Assembly (NCBI GenBank): GCA_045637805.1
Contig: JAZUAE010000014.1
Span: forward strand, 62,001 to 126,000
Length of the DNA stretch: 64,000 bases
Origin: CAKVLG01 sp045637805
GTDB lineage: Bacteria; Bacillota; Clostridia; Christensenellales; UBA1242
Reading direction: 5' to 3'
A program made the position numbers and the translations under genes. This document shows positions 17,661 to 25,857 of this stretch, in pieces (position 1 is the stretch's first letter; every line of letters begins with the position of its first letter). Below the pieces are notes generated by a model. The model ran no database searches, had not been told where the DNA came from, and saw nothing but the letters and a program-made list of their open reading frames with translations.

Positions 17661-20264
17661 ATGTTAAACGAAAAAGGTTATAATGCTAAAGCATTTGAAG
17701 AAAATATATATAAATTTTGGGAAGACAATAAATATTTTGCTGCTAAGGTAAATGATAAAAAAGAGCCATTTACCATTATTATGCCACCCCCAAATGTAAC
17801 AAGTCAGGCGCATATCGGTCATGCGTTAGATATGACATTGCAAGATATATTAATACGTTATAAAAGAATGCAGGGAAATGAGGCTCTTTGGCTTCCAGGA
17901 GCAGACCATGCTGCCATTGCTACCGAGGTTAAGCTTGTAGAAAAACTCAAAAATGAGGGAAAAACTAAAGAAATGATCGGCAGGGAAGCTTTTGATAAAG
18001 AGGCTTGGGACTGGTATAATTACTATGGCAATAGAATTATGACTCAATTTAAGCACATGGGGTTTTCTGCAGATTGGGATAGATATAGATTTACCATGGA
18101 CGAAAAAAGTACAGATGCTGTTCTTGAGGCGTTTATCAATCTTTATAATAAAGGATTAATTTATAGAGGTATTCGTCAAACCCATTGGTGTACTAACTGT
18201 AAATCGGTTATAAGTGACGATGAAGTTGTTTATTCTGATGAAAAAGGACACATGTATCATATAAGATATCCTTTTGCAGATGGATCAGGTTATATTATTG
18301 TAGCGACAACTAGACCTGAAACTATGTTTGGTGATGAGGCTGTTGCTGTTAATCCTACAGATAAAAGATATACATCTATTGTTGGAAAGTTATTAAAACT
18401 TCCATTAACTAATAGAACTATTCCTATTATTGCCGATAGTTATGTTGAGAAATCTTTTGGTACCGGTATGGTTAAAATTACTCCAGCTCATGACCCTAAC
18501 GATTATGAAGTTGGAAAAAGACACAATTTGAGAGTTTTACAAGCTATTGATAAGAGTGGTAAACTTACAAAGATTGCTGGTAAATTTGAAGGACTCGGTG
18601 TTGTTGAGGCTAGAGAAAAAGTTATAAAAGAGCTTAAAAATCAAGGTCTTATTGAAAAAATAGAAAACTACAATCATAGTGTAGGACACTGTGAACGTTG
18701 TAAGACAGCTATTGAGCCTATGATTACTGAACAATGGTTTGTAAAAATGAGTGAACTCGTTAAACCAGCTATTGAGGTCGTTAAAAAAGGTGAAATGAAA
18801 ATTTACCCTAAACGCTTCGAGAAAAACTATTTCCATTGGCTTGAAAATATTCAGGACTGGTGTATAAGTAGACAGATTTGGACTGGTCATAGAATTCCTA
18901 TTTATTATTGTCAAAAGTGTGGTGAAGTTGTTGCTGGCAAGCAAAACCCAGACAAATGTCCAAAATGTGGTAATAAATCATTTGAGCAAGATCCTGATGT
19001 TCTTGATACATGGTTTAGTTCAGCGCTTTGGCCATTCTCTACACTCGGCTGGCCTCAAAAAACTAAGGAAATGGAATATTTCTATCCTACAACAGTGTTA
19101 GTTACTGGTTTTGATATTTTGACACAATGGGTAACAAAAATGGTTTATATGGGCTTTGAATGTACTGGAAAAAAACCATTTGAAAATGTACTCATTCACG
19201 GTCTTGTTCGTGACGAGCATGGTAGAAAAATGAGTAAAAGTCTTGGAAACGGTGTTGATCCATTAGAAATGACAGAAAAATATGGTGCTGATGCTCTTAG
19301 AATTGCATTAGTTAAGGATATGGCTCTTGGTATTGATACAAGATTTAAAACTGTTAAAATGGATAACGCAAGTGGCTTTATAAATAAGATATGGAACGCA
19401 AGTAAATTTGTTGCAATGCATACAAAAGATGTTGAGTTGATTCCGATTAGTGATATAGAGCTTGAAGACAAAGATAAATGGATCTTATTTAAGTTAGATA
19501 ACATGATAAAAACCCTTACAAGAAATATGGATAAGTTTGATGTGGGTATTGCTCTTACAAATATATATAATTTTGCATGGGAAGATTTCTGTGACTGGTA
19601 TATAGAGCTTTGCAAAGCATCGATTTTTGCGGGTGGTAAACAAAAACAAAATACTATTAGTGTTTTATCATATATTTACGATAAGATACTAAAAATGTTA
19701 CACCCATTTATTCCTTTTGTAACAGAATATATTTATCAAAGATTACCATTAGCAGAAGGTAAGACTGCAAGTATTATGGTTTCAGCTTTCCCAAGTGTAA
19801 TAAAATCAACAAAATATAAAAATGCTTATACAAACATTGAAAATGTGATTGATGTTGTTAAAAAATTGCGTGCTTTAAAAACTGAGTCAAATATACCTAG
19901 CAGCAAAAAAGCAAATATTGCAGCAACAGGTACACCTGAAATTATAAAAAATAAAGATATTATTGAAAAAACAGTTTGTGCAAATCTAATCTTTAATGAA
20001 AAGGGAACAGGTAAATCTATAATTTGTGAGTTTGGTGAGTTTGCTATTATTGAAGATGAAGTAGATAAAAGCGAATTAATAAAAACAATAAATGCAGATA
20101 TTGATAAAGTTAAGTTTGAAATTGCTAGAAGCGAAAAGATGTTGTCAAATCCTGGCTTTGTTGCAAAAGCGCCAGCAAGTATGATAGAAAACGAAAAAAT
20201 AAAACTAGAGAAAAATAAAAATATCTTGCTGACATTAGAAAGTAAACTTAAAGAACTTTTATAA
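17661..20264 (+). CDS. valS: Valine--tRNA ligase
   Basis: An 867-residue class I synthetase that charges tRNA-Val. Signatures: PPPNVTSQAHIGHAL (HIGH), the editing domain (TTRPETMFGDEAVAVNP), two zinc-ribbon Cys pairs (CQKCGEV and CPKCGNK), the KMSKS loop (GRKMSKSLGNG, around residue 523) and a C-terminal coiled-coil arm (the final 65 residues) that contacts tRNA. Length is typical of bacterial ValRS. No T-box leader was found upstream; the short gap holds only a ribosome site (GAGG). A strong terminator follows. Confidence 0.97.
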   Translation: MLNEKGYNAKAFEENIYKFWEDNKYFAAKVNDKKEPFTIIMPPPNVTSQAHIGHALDMTLQDILIRYKRMQGNEALWLPGADHAAIATEVKLVEKLKNEGKTKEMIGREAFDKEAWDWYNYYGNRIMTQFKHMGFSADWDRYRFTMDEKSTDAVLEAFINLYNKGLIYRGIRQTHWCTNCKSVISDDEVVYSDEKGHMYHIRYPFADGSGYIIVATTRPETMFGDEAVAVNPTDKRYTSIVGKLLKLPLTNRTIPIIADSYVEKSFGTGMVKITPAHDPNDYEVGKRHNLRVLQAIDKSGKLTKIAGKFEGLGVVEAREKVIKELKNQGLIEKIENYNHSVGHCERCKTAIEPMITEQWFVKMSELVKPAIEVVKKGEMKIYPKRFEKNYFHWLENIQDWCISRQIWTGHRIPIYYCQKCGEVVAGKQNPDKCPKCGNKSFEQDPDVLDTWFSSALWPFSTLGWPQKTKEMEYFYPTTVLVTGFDILTQWVTKMVYMGFECTGKKPFENVLIHGLVRDEHGRKMSKSLGNGVDPLEMTEKYGADALRIALVKDMALGIDTRFKTVKMDNASGFINKIWNASKFVAMHTKDVELIPISDIELEDKDKWILFKLDNMIKTLTRNMDKFDVGIALTNIYNFAWEDFCDWYIELCKASIFAGGKQKQNTISVLSYIYDKILKMLHPFIPFVTEYIYQRLPLAEGKTASIMVSAFPSVIKSTKYKNAYTNIENVIDVVKKLRALKTESNIPSSKKANIAATGTPEIIKNKDIIEKTVCANLIFNEKGTGKSIICEFGEFAIIEDEVDKSELIKTINADIDKVKFEIARSEKMLSNPGFVAKAPASMIENEKIKLEKNKNILLTLESKLKELL

Positions 20265-20271
20265 ATGTTTA

Positions 20272-20303
20272 AAAAGAGAAGAATTTTTCTTCTCTTTTCT
20301 TAT
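20272..20303 (+). terminator. Terminator after valS
   Basis: A 12-base perfect stem (20272-20283 with 20287-20298) with a three-T loop is followed by a T-rich tract. Confidence 0.85.
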
Positions 20304-20316
20304 TTTTTATTCGAGT

Positions 20317-20323
20317 TTCGACA
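20317..20323 (-). promoter_or_regulatory. Spo0A-binding 0A box upstream of spo0A
   Basis: The minus strand reads TGTCGAA, the exact seven-base consensus for Spo0A binding. It lies about 30 bases before the candidate -35 of spo0A, a position suited to autoregulation. A weaker match (TGTCAAC) overlaps the -35 itself. Confidence 0.6.
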
Positions 20324-20350
20324 TTTTACTACTTTTTAGGGTATGATTTT

Positions 20351-20382
20351 TTGTCAACTTTCGTTTTTAAATATGTTATTAT
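20351..20382 (+). promoter_or_regulatory. Candidate spo0A promoter with long spacer
   Basis: TTGTCA at 20351-20356 and TATTAT at 20377-20382 are 20 bases apart, longer than optimal. In Bacillus, Spo0A-activated sigma-A promoters such as spoIIG have over-long spacers with 0A boxes at the -35. Here the -35 region also resembles a 0A box. The architecture is suggestive, not proven. Confidence 0.45.
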
Positions 20383-20412
20383 ATCAATCGCTAAGGCAAA
20401 AAGGAGAAAATT

Positions 20413-21171
20413 ATGGAAAAACAAAAACGTATTTTGCTTGCAGATGAAGATAGAGAATTTATAAACACTATGAAAAAGTATCTTATAAAAGAATATGCGG
20501 TTGATGATGCTGTGGGTGGTGAAGAAGCTAAAGCTAAGATTGAAAAAAACACTTATGAAATCATTGTAATGGATGTAATGCTTTCTAAAATTGATGGATA
20601 TGAATTACTTGAAACTATTAAAGAGAAAGATAATAAACCAAAAGTTATAGTTGCGTCAAATATATATGGCAATAGCTTTATACAAAAAGCTTTAAACATG
20701 GGTGTCAATTATTATATGATTAAGCCTATAACTGCAGAAGTCTTATCTTCAAGGATTAAAGATATACTAAGTGATACATCGGAAGATGTTCCTTTGATGG
20801 TTAAAGGTATAGATACTAAAAAGGCTAAACATATTGAAGAAAAAATTACAAACATTTTTATAACAGTAGGTATTCCTGCACACATTAAGGGATATCACTT
20901 CTTGAGAGAGGCTATAAAAATGGCAATCGATAATCCAGATGTTATAAATTCAATTACCAAAAAACTATATCCATCTATAGCTGATAGATTTTCTACTTCG
21001 TCTAGTAAGGTTGAAAGAGCTATTAGACACGCTATTGAAGTGGCTTGGAATAGAGGTAAGATTGAGAATATAAATGCGATTTTTGGCATTAAAGTTTATT
21101 CAAGTAGTGAAAAGCCAACAAATGGTGAATTTATTGCACTAGTGGCTGATAAGATGTTAATGGAAGGATAA
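20413..21171 (+). CDS. spo0A: Sporulation response regulator Spo0A
   Basis: A 252-residue master regulator of sporulation entry. The N-terminal receiver has the acidic pair D11/D13, phospho-acceptor D54 (IIVMDVMLSKIDG) and the conserved Lys in MIKPI. The C-terminal Spo0A DNA-binding domain is well conserved: FITVGIPAHIKGYHFLREAI, the recognition helix region SSSKVERAIRHAIEVAWNRG and NGEFIALVADKM. Length fits. It is transcribed alone behind valS with an AAGGAG ribosome site. spoIVB, which precedes spo0A in many spore formers, is not adjacent. Confidence 0.95.
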   Translation: MEKQKRILLADEDREFINTMKKYLIKEYAVDDAVGGEEAKAKIEKNTYEIIVMDVMLSKIDGYELLETIKEKDNKPKVIVASNIYGNSFIQKALNMGVNYYMIKPITAEVLSSRIKDILSDTSEDVPLMVKGIDTKKAKHIEEKITNIFITVGIPAHIKGYHFLREAIKMAIDNPDVINSITKKLYPSIADRFSTSSSKVERAIRHAIEVAWNRGKIENINAIFGIKVYSSSEKPTNGEFIALVADKMLMEG

Positions 21172-21194
21172 TTTAAAAAAGTTGTTAAAAATAG

Positions 21195-21221
21195 TTTACA
21201 AATAGTATTAAGTGTTATAAT
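21195..21221 (+). promoter_or_regulatory. Promoter of the acidic zinc-ribbon gene
   Basis: A consensus TATAAT at 21216-21221 is preceded by TTTACA at 21195-21200. The spacer is only 15 bases, so the -35 is doubtful. Confidence 0.45.
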
Positions 21222-21278
21222 ATATTGCAAGATAACTGATAAGTAATATGCATATTATAAAGATGAAGGAGATATATT

Positions 21279-21770
21279 ATGCCTAAATACATTAAATGTC
21301 CAAGATGTGAACTCAACTATATTTTAGAGACTGAGAAGTTATGTCCTGTTTGTCAGGCAGAATTAAAATTATCAAAGGATAATAGTCTTTCTGAAGATAT
21401 GGAACTTTGCCCTATATGTGGACAAAATTTTGTTTCGTATGATCAACCTATGTGTGAAGAATGTGCAAAGAAACGTAGTCTTGATGACATTGTTGATGAA
21501 GATGATGATGGACAAGATTATGAAAGAGAGGCTTCGGACGAATTTAATGACATTGATTCGCCTGCAGATGACGATGTTGAAATTGTGCCATTCTCAGCTT
21601 TAGATGACGATGATGACGAAGATGATGACGACGAAAATGAAGATTCAGCTGTAGATAGTGCAGATTATGATGATTTTGAAGACGACTTTGACTATAACAT
21701 TGATGACTATGATGATGAAGACGACGATGATGACGAAGACGACGAATTTGATGACGATGATGAAGATTAA
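21279..21770 (+). CDS. Double zinc-ribbon protein with an acidic tail, hypothetical
   Basis: A 163-residue protein in two parts. Residues 1-70 carry four CxxC knuckles (CPRC, CPVC, CPIC, CEEC), enough for two zinc ribbons. Residues 75-163 are almost entirely Asp and Glu with runs of up to five Asp, so the tail is strongly acidic and probably disordered. I know no function. Such ribbons often contact nucleic acid or protein, and an acidic tail can mimic DNA or bind basic partners. It has a GGAG ribosome site, its own promoter and terminator, and lies between spo0A and veg. Confidence 0.75.
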   Translation: MPKYIKCPRCELNYILETEKLCPVCQAELKLSKDNSLSEDMELCPICGQNFVSYDQPMCEECAKKRSLDDIVDEDDDGQDYEREASDEFNDIDSPADDDVEIVPFSALDDDDDEDDDDENEDSAVDSADYDDFEDDFDYNIDDYDDEDDDDDEDDEFDDDDED

Positions 21771-21772
21771 TT

Positions 21773-21799
21773 AAATCCACCATGCGGTGGATTTTTTTA
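21773..21799 (+). terminator. Terminator after the acidic zinc-ribbon gene
   Basis: A nine-base perfect stem (AAATCCACC / GGTGGATTT) with loop ATGC runs into a T tract. Confidence 0.85.
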
Positions 21800-21835
21800 T
21801 TGAATAAAAATTATTTTTATGTAAAGTATCATAAT

Positions 21836-22102
21836 ATGAGAAAAGTTAATTTAGACATTAGTGAGATAATAGAAAACATAAAAAGCTTAAAAGGACAAAC
21901 TGTGAAGATGCACGTAAATAGGGGGAGGAAAAGGATTGAAAAATATACTGGAGTAATAGATCACACATATCCAAGTATATTTACTGTAAAAATTGACAAT
22001 CCTAGTGTTCAATCCTATCTTTCATATTCATACAGTGAAGTGCTTTGTGGTGCTGTTAAAATAAAAAAAGATGAAGCAAAATCTAAAAAATTAGAGCTTT
22101 AG
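21836..22102 (+). CDS. veg: Veg family protein
   Basis: An 88-residue protein matching the Veg family: an N-terminal helix, KGQTVKMHVNRGRKRIEKYTGVI, HTYPSIFTVKI and a YSYSEVL end, which form a small SH3-like barrel. In B. subtilis Veg is highly expressed at vegetative growth and influences biofilm matrix genes; its molecular function is not settled. The ATG at 21836 starts at the conserved MRKVNLDIS; an upstream in-frame ATG lies in the terminator. No ribosome site is evident, so the way translation begins is unclear. The DUF3794 gene follows 53 bases later. Confidence 0.85.
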   Translation: MRKVNLDISEIIENIKSLKGQTVKMHVNRGRKRIEKYTGVIDHTYPSIFTVKIDNPSVQSYLSYSYSEVLCGAVKIKKDEAKSKKLEL

Positions 22103-22155
22103 TAATAATCTTTCTCCTCTCTTTATATACTTAAAGAAGAAAAGGAGGATTCTTT

Positions 22156-23613
22156 ATGGCGTTTGAATCAACAAAGGCAGCAATAAAGCAAAATAAATTA
22201 GTTGCAAGTACAAAGGTTGAAGTTTTAAAAGAACTGGATATGGAATTTAAAGTAGATAAAATCTTATCAACAAATTATGTTTCAAGGGTTTTATCTAAAG
22301 AATTACAGGAAGGAAAACTTTTTATTACTGGAAAAACAAAGGTTGATGTCATTGCTATGGAAAATGGCGAAATAAAGTTTACAATGCAAGATGTAGAATG
22401 GAGTAAAAGTGTTGATTTAACGATGCTTGGAGATCCTATTGTAAAGATTTGCAATACTGTTGTAACTTTTGAATTGTTTGAAAGACCTATTGTTAAAATT
22501 GATTTAGATATTGATATAAAGAGTGAAATTTTAGATATAATTCCTAGTATTAAAGTGGACAACCCTGAAATAATGCTAAAACAGCAAGAAAGCAATGTTG
22601 TTAGTGTTGTTGGAAATGTTTCAAATTCTTTTACTTTATCTCAAGAGTTTGAAGAAAATGAATCTTTTGAAATATTTGCAAAAAGAGCACGTATTGATCG
22701 CATAAATGTAACCTGTGGCGTTGATGCCTATATTATAGAAGGTAAGGCGGAGGTTGTATTATGTGTAAAAAATGGTGAAAAAATTAACGAAGTGAAAAAG
22801 GAAATGGAATTTAGACAGGAAATGCCATTCCCAGGACTTCTTCCAACACATAAAATATTTAATAATATGAGCGTGGCTACATTGATGACAACAGTTACAA
22901 TCTCAGAAGAAAAAACAATTTTACTAATAGCAATGGATATTGATGATATTGCTTTTGCTACAACTGATATGGATATTGTTACGTTATCAGATGCTTATTC
23001 TGTAAATAATATGATAACACTAAGCGAAGAGTGTTTAAATGTTATAAACAAAATGGATACACTTAAATTGAGCAAACAATTTACCTGCAATATCGACCTT
23101 GGTGATAAGTTGGCAGAAGAAATTTTAGCTGTTAATAGTATTGTGTTGAGCAATATGCAAATTCAAGGTAATAGCGTGCTAGGTGATTTGTCTTTATCTG
23201 TGATATACAAAGATATTGAGGGAAAAATTGAAGTTGTAAACAAGTTAGAAAAAGTAAGCATTGATGGTGAAGACTTGGAAAATGCAGATTTATTAAACAG
23301 TGATATAGTTTTAAACTCAAGTAAAGTTAAGTTTGGAAAAGAAATCGAAATGAACTTTTTAGTAACGGCAAATGTGGTTTTAAAGAAAGTTTCTTATCTT
23401 GTATATATAACCGAGATTGAGACTAGTGAGGCATATAGTGAAGAAAAATCTCCTATTCAGGTTTATATTGTGCGTGAGGGTGAGGATTTATTTGATGTAG
23501 GAAAAGCATTAAGAGTAGATGTAGAACAAATTAAAAATCAAAACGAAGACGTAGACAATTTGAGTGTAGGGCAAAAGATTTTTGTATATAATAAACTCGA
23601 AGCAAATATTTAA
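22156..23613 (+). CDS. DUF3794 (SPOCS) and LysM domain protein, spore-coat type
   Basis: A 485-residue protein with repeated DUF3794/SPOCS beta-rich domains and a C-terminal LysM domain (about residues 435-480: VREGEDLFDVGKALRVDVEQIKN ends its core, closing NLSVGQKIFVY, about 45 residues in all). In sequenced Clostridia this pairing is found in proteins tied to spore coat or cortex assembly; the LysM part would bind peptidoglycan. There is no signal peptide, consistent with action from the mother-cell side. Ribosome site AAGGAGG. It stands between veg and spoIIR, in a sporulation neighbourhood. Confidence 0.85.
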   Translation: MAFESTKAAIKQNKLVASTKVEVLKELDMEFKVDKILSTNYVSRVLSKELQEGKLFITGKTKVDVIAMENGEIKFTMQDVEWSKSVDLTMLGDPIVKICNTVVTFELFERPIVKIDLDIDIKSEILDIIPSIKVDNPEIMLKQQESNVVSVVGNVSNSFTLSQEFEENESFEIFAKRARIDRINVTCGVDAYIIEGKAEVVLCVKNGEKINEVKKEMEFRQEMPFPGLLPTHKIFNNMSVATLMTTVTISEEKTILLIAMDIDDIAFATTDMDIVTLSDAYSVNNMITLSEECLNVINKMDTLKLSKQFTCNIDLGDKLAEEILAVNSIVLSNMQIQGNSVLGDLSLSVIYKDIEGKIEVVNKLEKVSIDGEDLENADLLNSDIVLNSSKVKFGKEIEMNFLVTANVVLKKVSYLVYITEIETSEAYSEEKSPIQVYIVREGEDLFDVGKALRVDVEQIKNQNEDVDNLSVGQKIFVYNKLEANI

Positions 23614-23634
23614 CAAATAAAAACGCCATAAAGC

Positions 23635-23665
23635 GAGCGAAACATCTTTGTTTCGCTCTTATTTT
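23635..23665 (+). terminator. Terminator after the DUF3794-LysM gene
   Basis: A ten-base perfect stem (GAGCGAAACA / TGTTTCGCTC) with loop TCTT and a T-rich tail. Confidence 0.85.
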
Positions 23666-23714
23666 TATATTAGATAAAATTAGATGGACAAATATTTATT
23701 TGTAGGAGAAAAAT

Positions 23715-24251
23715 ATGAAAAATTTTATTAGTGTGTTTTTGATATTAATTGTTTTGGGATTTGGAATATATGTATTTCAAGGTGGTTTTTCGCAAGAATC
23801 AAATGATAATTATTTAAGGTTGCATATAAGAGCGAATAGTAATAGTGAATTTGATCAATCTATAAAATATAAGGTAAAGGGGGCGATTGTAAATTTTTTG
23901 ACGGATAAAGTGGCTGCTGCAAGCTCGAAACAAGATGTAGTGCAAATAATTAATAATAATTTATCTAATATTGAACAAGTCGCAGATGAGACTTTGGCAA
24001 ATAATGGTGTAAATTATAAAAGTTCGGCATCTATCAATAACGAATTTTTTCCGTCTAGATCTTATGAAGATTTGGTTTTAAAAGAGGGGTATTATGATGC
24101 GTTAATTATAAACCTAGGTGCTGGAGTTGGAGATAACTGGTGGTGCGTTGTTTATCCTCCATTATGTTTTGTAGGTGCGACACCAAATGGAACAAACAAT
24201 ATTAGGTATAAATCAATTTTTAAGACATTATTTGACAATATTCTACAATAA
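23715..24251 (+). CDS. spoIIR: Stage II sporulation protein R
   Basis: A 178-residue secreted signalling protein. It has an N-terminal signal or membrane segment (FISVFLILIVLGFGIYVF), the family motif LRLHIRANSNSEFDQSIKYKV and the hallmark NWWCVVYPPLCF near residue 150. In spore formers SpoIIR is made in the forespore under sigma-F and activates the SpoIIGA protease, which processes pro-sigma-E in the mother cell. Ribosome site AGGAG. A sigma-F-like promoter was looked for but is not convincing. Confidence 0.93.
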   Translation: MKNFISVFLILIVLGFGIYVFQGGFSQESNDNYLRLHIRANSNSEFDQSIKYKVKGAIVNFLTDKVAAASSKQDVVQIINNNLSNIEQVADETLANNGVNYKSSASINNEFFPSRSYEDLVLKEGYYDALIINLGAGVGDNWWCVVYPPLCFVGATPNGTNNIRYKSIFKTLFDNILQ

Positions 24252-24263
24252 TCGAAAAAGTAA

Positions 24264-24292
24264 TTTACAAATCAACAAAAATTTGCTAATAT
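24264..24292 (+). promoter_or_regulatory. Promoter of the Rho-N-like gene
   Basis: TTTACA (24264-24269) and TAATAT (24287-24292) are separated by 17 bases, just upstream of a GAGGA ribosome site. Confidence 0.6.
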
Positions 24293-24308
24293 ATTGACGA
24301 GGAAAAAT

Positions 24309-24869
24309 ATGGAGAATTACGAACCAGAGGTTTATACAAGAGATGGTCTAACAGCCCTTAGTATATATGAGCTACGCGAACTAGCTCGTAGTTTGGGTGT
24401 AGTTTCTCCAACTTCTAAAGATAAACAAGTAATAGTAGAAGAGATTCTTGAAATTGTGTATGGCGAAAATTATGACAGCTTAGAGAATTTTACAAAAGGT
24501 AGACCAAATAAACATAGAAGGGAAACCGACTGGGTTGAAATTCTTAAGTATAATAATGGTTTCGATGAGGTTTTTTACGGAAAATTAGATAGAAATTTTG
24601 CTGGTGCTCATTCTTTTGTGGCAAGTAGCGGTAGCGAGTATGTAAACGATGCCGAGATGCAAACTTCGGGCGAAGATGAAGGTGTGGTTTTTAATGAGAA
24701 TTATCAGTATGTAGTTAGATCTTTTAAAAGCTCAGGATTTAATAAAGCATTGAAACTCCCATTCGATTTCGTAGAAAAACACAATTTAAGTCCTGGAGAT
24801 GTTGTGCAATACAACTATGATGGGGACAAAATAGTTAAAATAAATAATGTTGAAAAAATTAGAAAATAA
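24309..24869 (+). CDS. Rho N-terminal-domain-like protein, hypothetical
   Basis: A 186-residue protein. Residues 15-50 (ALSIYELRELARSLGV, then KDKQVIVEEILEI) resemble the Rho N-terminal/SAP-like helical fold that binds nucleic acid. The last 50 residues (FNKALKLPFDFVEKHNLSPGDVV and onwards) recall a small beta domain such as the AbrB fold. The middle is low in recognisable motifs. It has no ATPase, so it is not a Rho factor. The ATG at 24309 follows GAGGA; a TTG further upstream overlaps the ribosome site. A role in nucleic-acid binding is inferred, the target unknown. Confidence 0.65.
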   Translation: MENYEPEVYTRDGLTALSIYELRELARSLGVVSPTSKDKQVIVEEILEIVYGENYDSLENFTKGRPNKHRRETDWVEILKYNNGFDEVFYGKLDRNFAGAHSFVASSGSEYVNDAEMQTSGEDEGVVFNENYQYVVRSFKSSGFNKALKLPFDFVEKHNLSPGDVVQYNYDGDKIVKINNVEKIRK

Positions 24870-24897
24870 AAAACCATTGATTATCAATGGTTTTTTT
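24870..24897. terminator. Bidirectional terminator between convergent genes
   Basis: An eight-base stem (ACCATTGA / TCAATGGT), extended by A and T runs on either side, serves both convergent transcripts. Confidence 0.85.
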
Positions 24898-24899
24898 AA

Positions 24900-25160
24900 T
24901 TATAAAGATGCATTTTCGATTATAAGTTTGTCAAAAGACACGTTTTCCACAAAATCTCTTGGAAGGAATGTTACGGTATTAAAGTTGATTAAATTTTGTA
25001 CATGAGTTTTTAATATAACCGGTGTCCCTATATCAAGAGTATGACAAATTTGTTGCATGTGTAAATGGAAAGTTTCTGGCAAAAATTTGTCAATACTTTC
25101 ATATATATAACTTTTATCTATTTTTTGATTTACGATTGTCTTTGCCCATAATCTAATCAT
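24900..25160 (-). CDS. Conserved hypothetical protein (about 86 residues)
   Basis: An 86-residue soluble protein starting MIRLWAKTIVNQKIDKSYIY and ending FLPRDFVENVSFDKLIIE. The opening RLW(V/A)K and closing DFVE-x-V-x-FDKL-x-IE patterns recall a small uncharacterised family I know from Clostridia, of unknown function. The ATG at 25160 has a GGAG ribosome site; a further upstream start would add an unrelated hydrophobic stretch. It is transcribed divergently from greA. Confidence 0.65.
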   Translation of the reverse strand: MIRLWAKTIVNQKIDKSYIYESIDKFLPETFHLHMQQICHTLDIGTPVILKTHVQNLINFNTVTFLPRDFVENVSFDKLIIENASL

Positions 25161-25228
25161 ATAATAACTCCAACAAGGGTAGTGTAACAAAAAGATAAAA
25201 AATATGCAAGAGAAAAACAAACTTTCAC

Positions 25229-25257
25229 TTGACAATTAAATAAAATCAAAATATAAT
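25229..25257 (+). promoter_or_regulatory. Sigma-A promoter of greA
   Basis: Perfect TTGACA (25229-25234) and TATAAT (25252-25257) boxes with an ideal 17-base spacer: the strongest promoter in this part of the window. Confidence 0.92.
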
Positions 25258-25299
25258 ACGCATCATAACAAGCAAAAATTATTTGCGGAGGACATAAAA

Positions 25300-25767
25300 A
25301 TGGCAGATATTTATATTACAACAGATGGTGTAAAAGAGAAAGAAGCAAGACTTAGATATTTAAAAAGCGAAAAAAGACCAGAAGTACTTGAAAGATTAAA
25401 AACTGCACGTGAATTTGGTGATTTAAGTGAAAATTCAGAATATGATGCTGCTAGAAATGAGCAGGGTCAAGTTGAAACTGAGATACAATTAATTGAAGAT
25501 ACATTACGCTTAGCAAAAGTTATCGATCCTAGCAAGGTAAGCAAAGATGTCGCAGGCATAGGTACTATTGTTAAATTGTATGATGAAGAATGGGACGAAG
25601 AAGTTGAGTATAAAATAGTTGGAACAATAGAAAGTGATCCAGATAGAGGATATATATCAAATGAGTCACCTATAGGCAAAAGTTTAATAGGTAAAAAAGT
25701 TGGTGATATTGTCACAATTGCAACCCCAGGTGGCGATAGTGTACTCAAAGTTTTATCTATTAATTAA
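25300..25767 (+). CDS. greA: Transcription elongation factor GreA
   Basis: A 155-residue factor that enters the RNA polymerase secondary channel and stimulates cleavage of backtracked transcripts. The N-terminal coiled coil carries the tip acidic residues (REFGDLSENSEYDAARNEQ). The C-terminal FKBP-like domain ends SPIGKSLIGKKVGDIV and TPGG. Length is standard. GGAGG precedes the ATG. It is transcribed alone from a strong promoter and closed by a terminator. Confidence 0.97.
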   Translation: MADIYITTDGVKEKEARLRYLKSEKRPEVLERLKTAREFGDLSENSEYDAARNEQGQVETEIQLIEDTLRLAKVIDPSKVSKDVAGIGTIVKLYDEEWDEEVEYKIVGTIESDPDRGYISNESPIGKSLIGKKVGDIVTIATPGGDSVLKVLSIN

Positions 25768-25768
25768 T

Positions 25769-25804
25769 AAGGTTAAAACGGTTAGGTTTTAACCTTTCTT
25801 TTTG
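25769..25804 (+). terminator. Terminator after greA
   Basis: An 11-base perfect stem (AAGGTTAAAAC / GTTTTAACCTT) with a six-base loop and a T-rich tail. Confidence 0.88.
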
Positions 25805-25821
25805 CGTAATAAATGTTTTAA

Positions 25822-25851
25822 TTGACAATTAATACTAATGTTTGATACTAT
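25822..25851 (+). promoter_or_regulatory. holB promoter giving a leaderless transcript
   Basis: TTGACA (25822-25827) and TACTAT (25846-25851) are 18 bases apart. The -10 ends six bases before the holB ATG and no ribosome site intervenes, so transcription should begin at the A of the ATG. Confidence 0.65.
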
Positions 25852-25857
25852 AAAATT

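Noticed and set aside
23660..23714. Sigma-F-like promoter before spoIIR
   Set aside because: A GGACAAATA segment partly fits the -10, but one key base is wrong and the -35 is weak.
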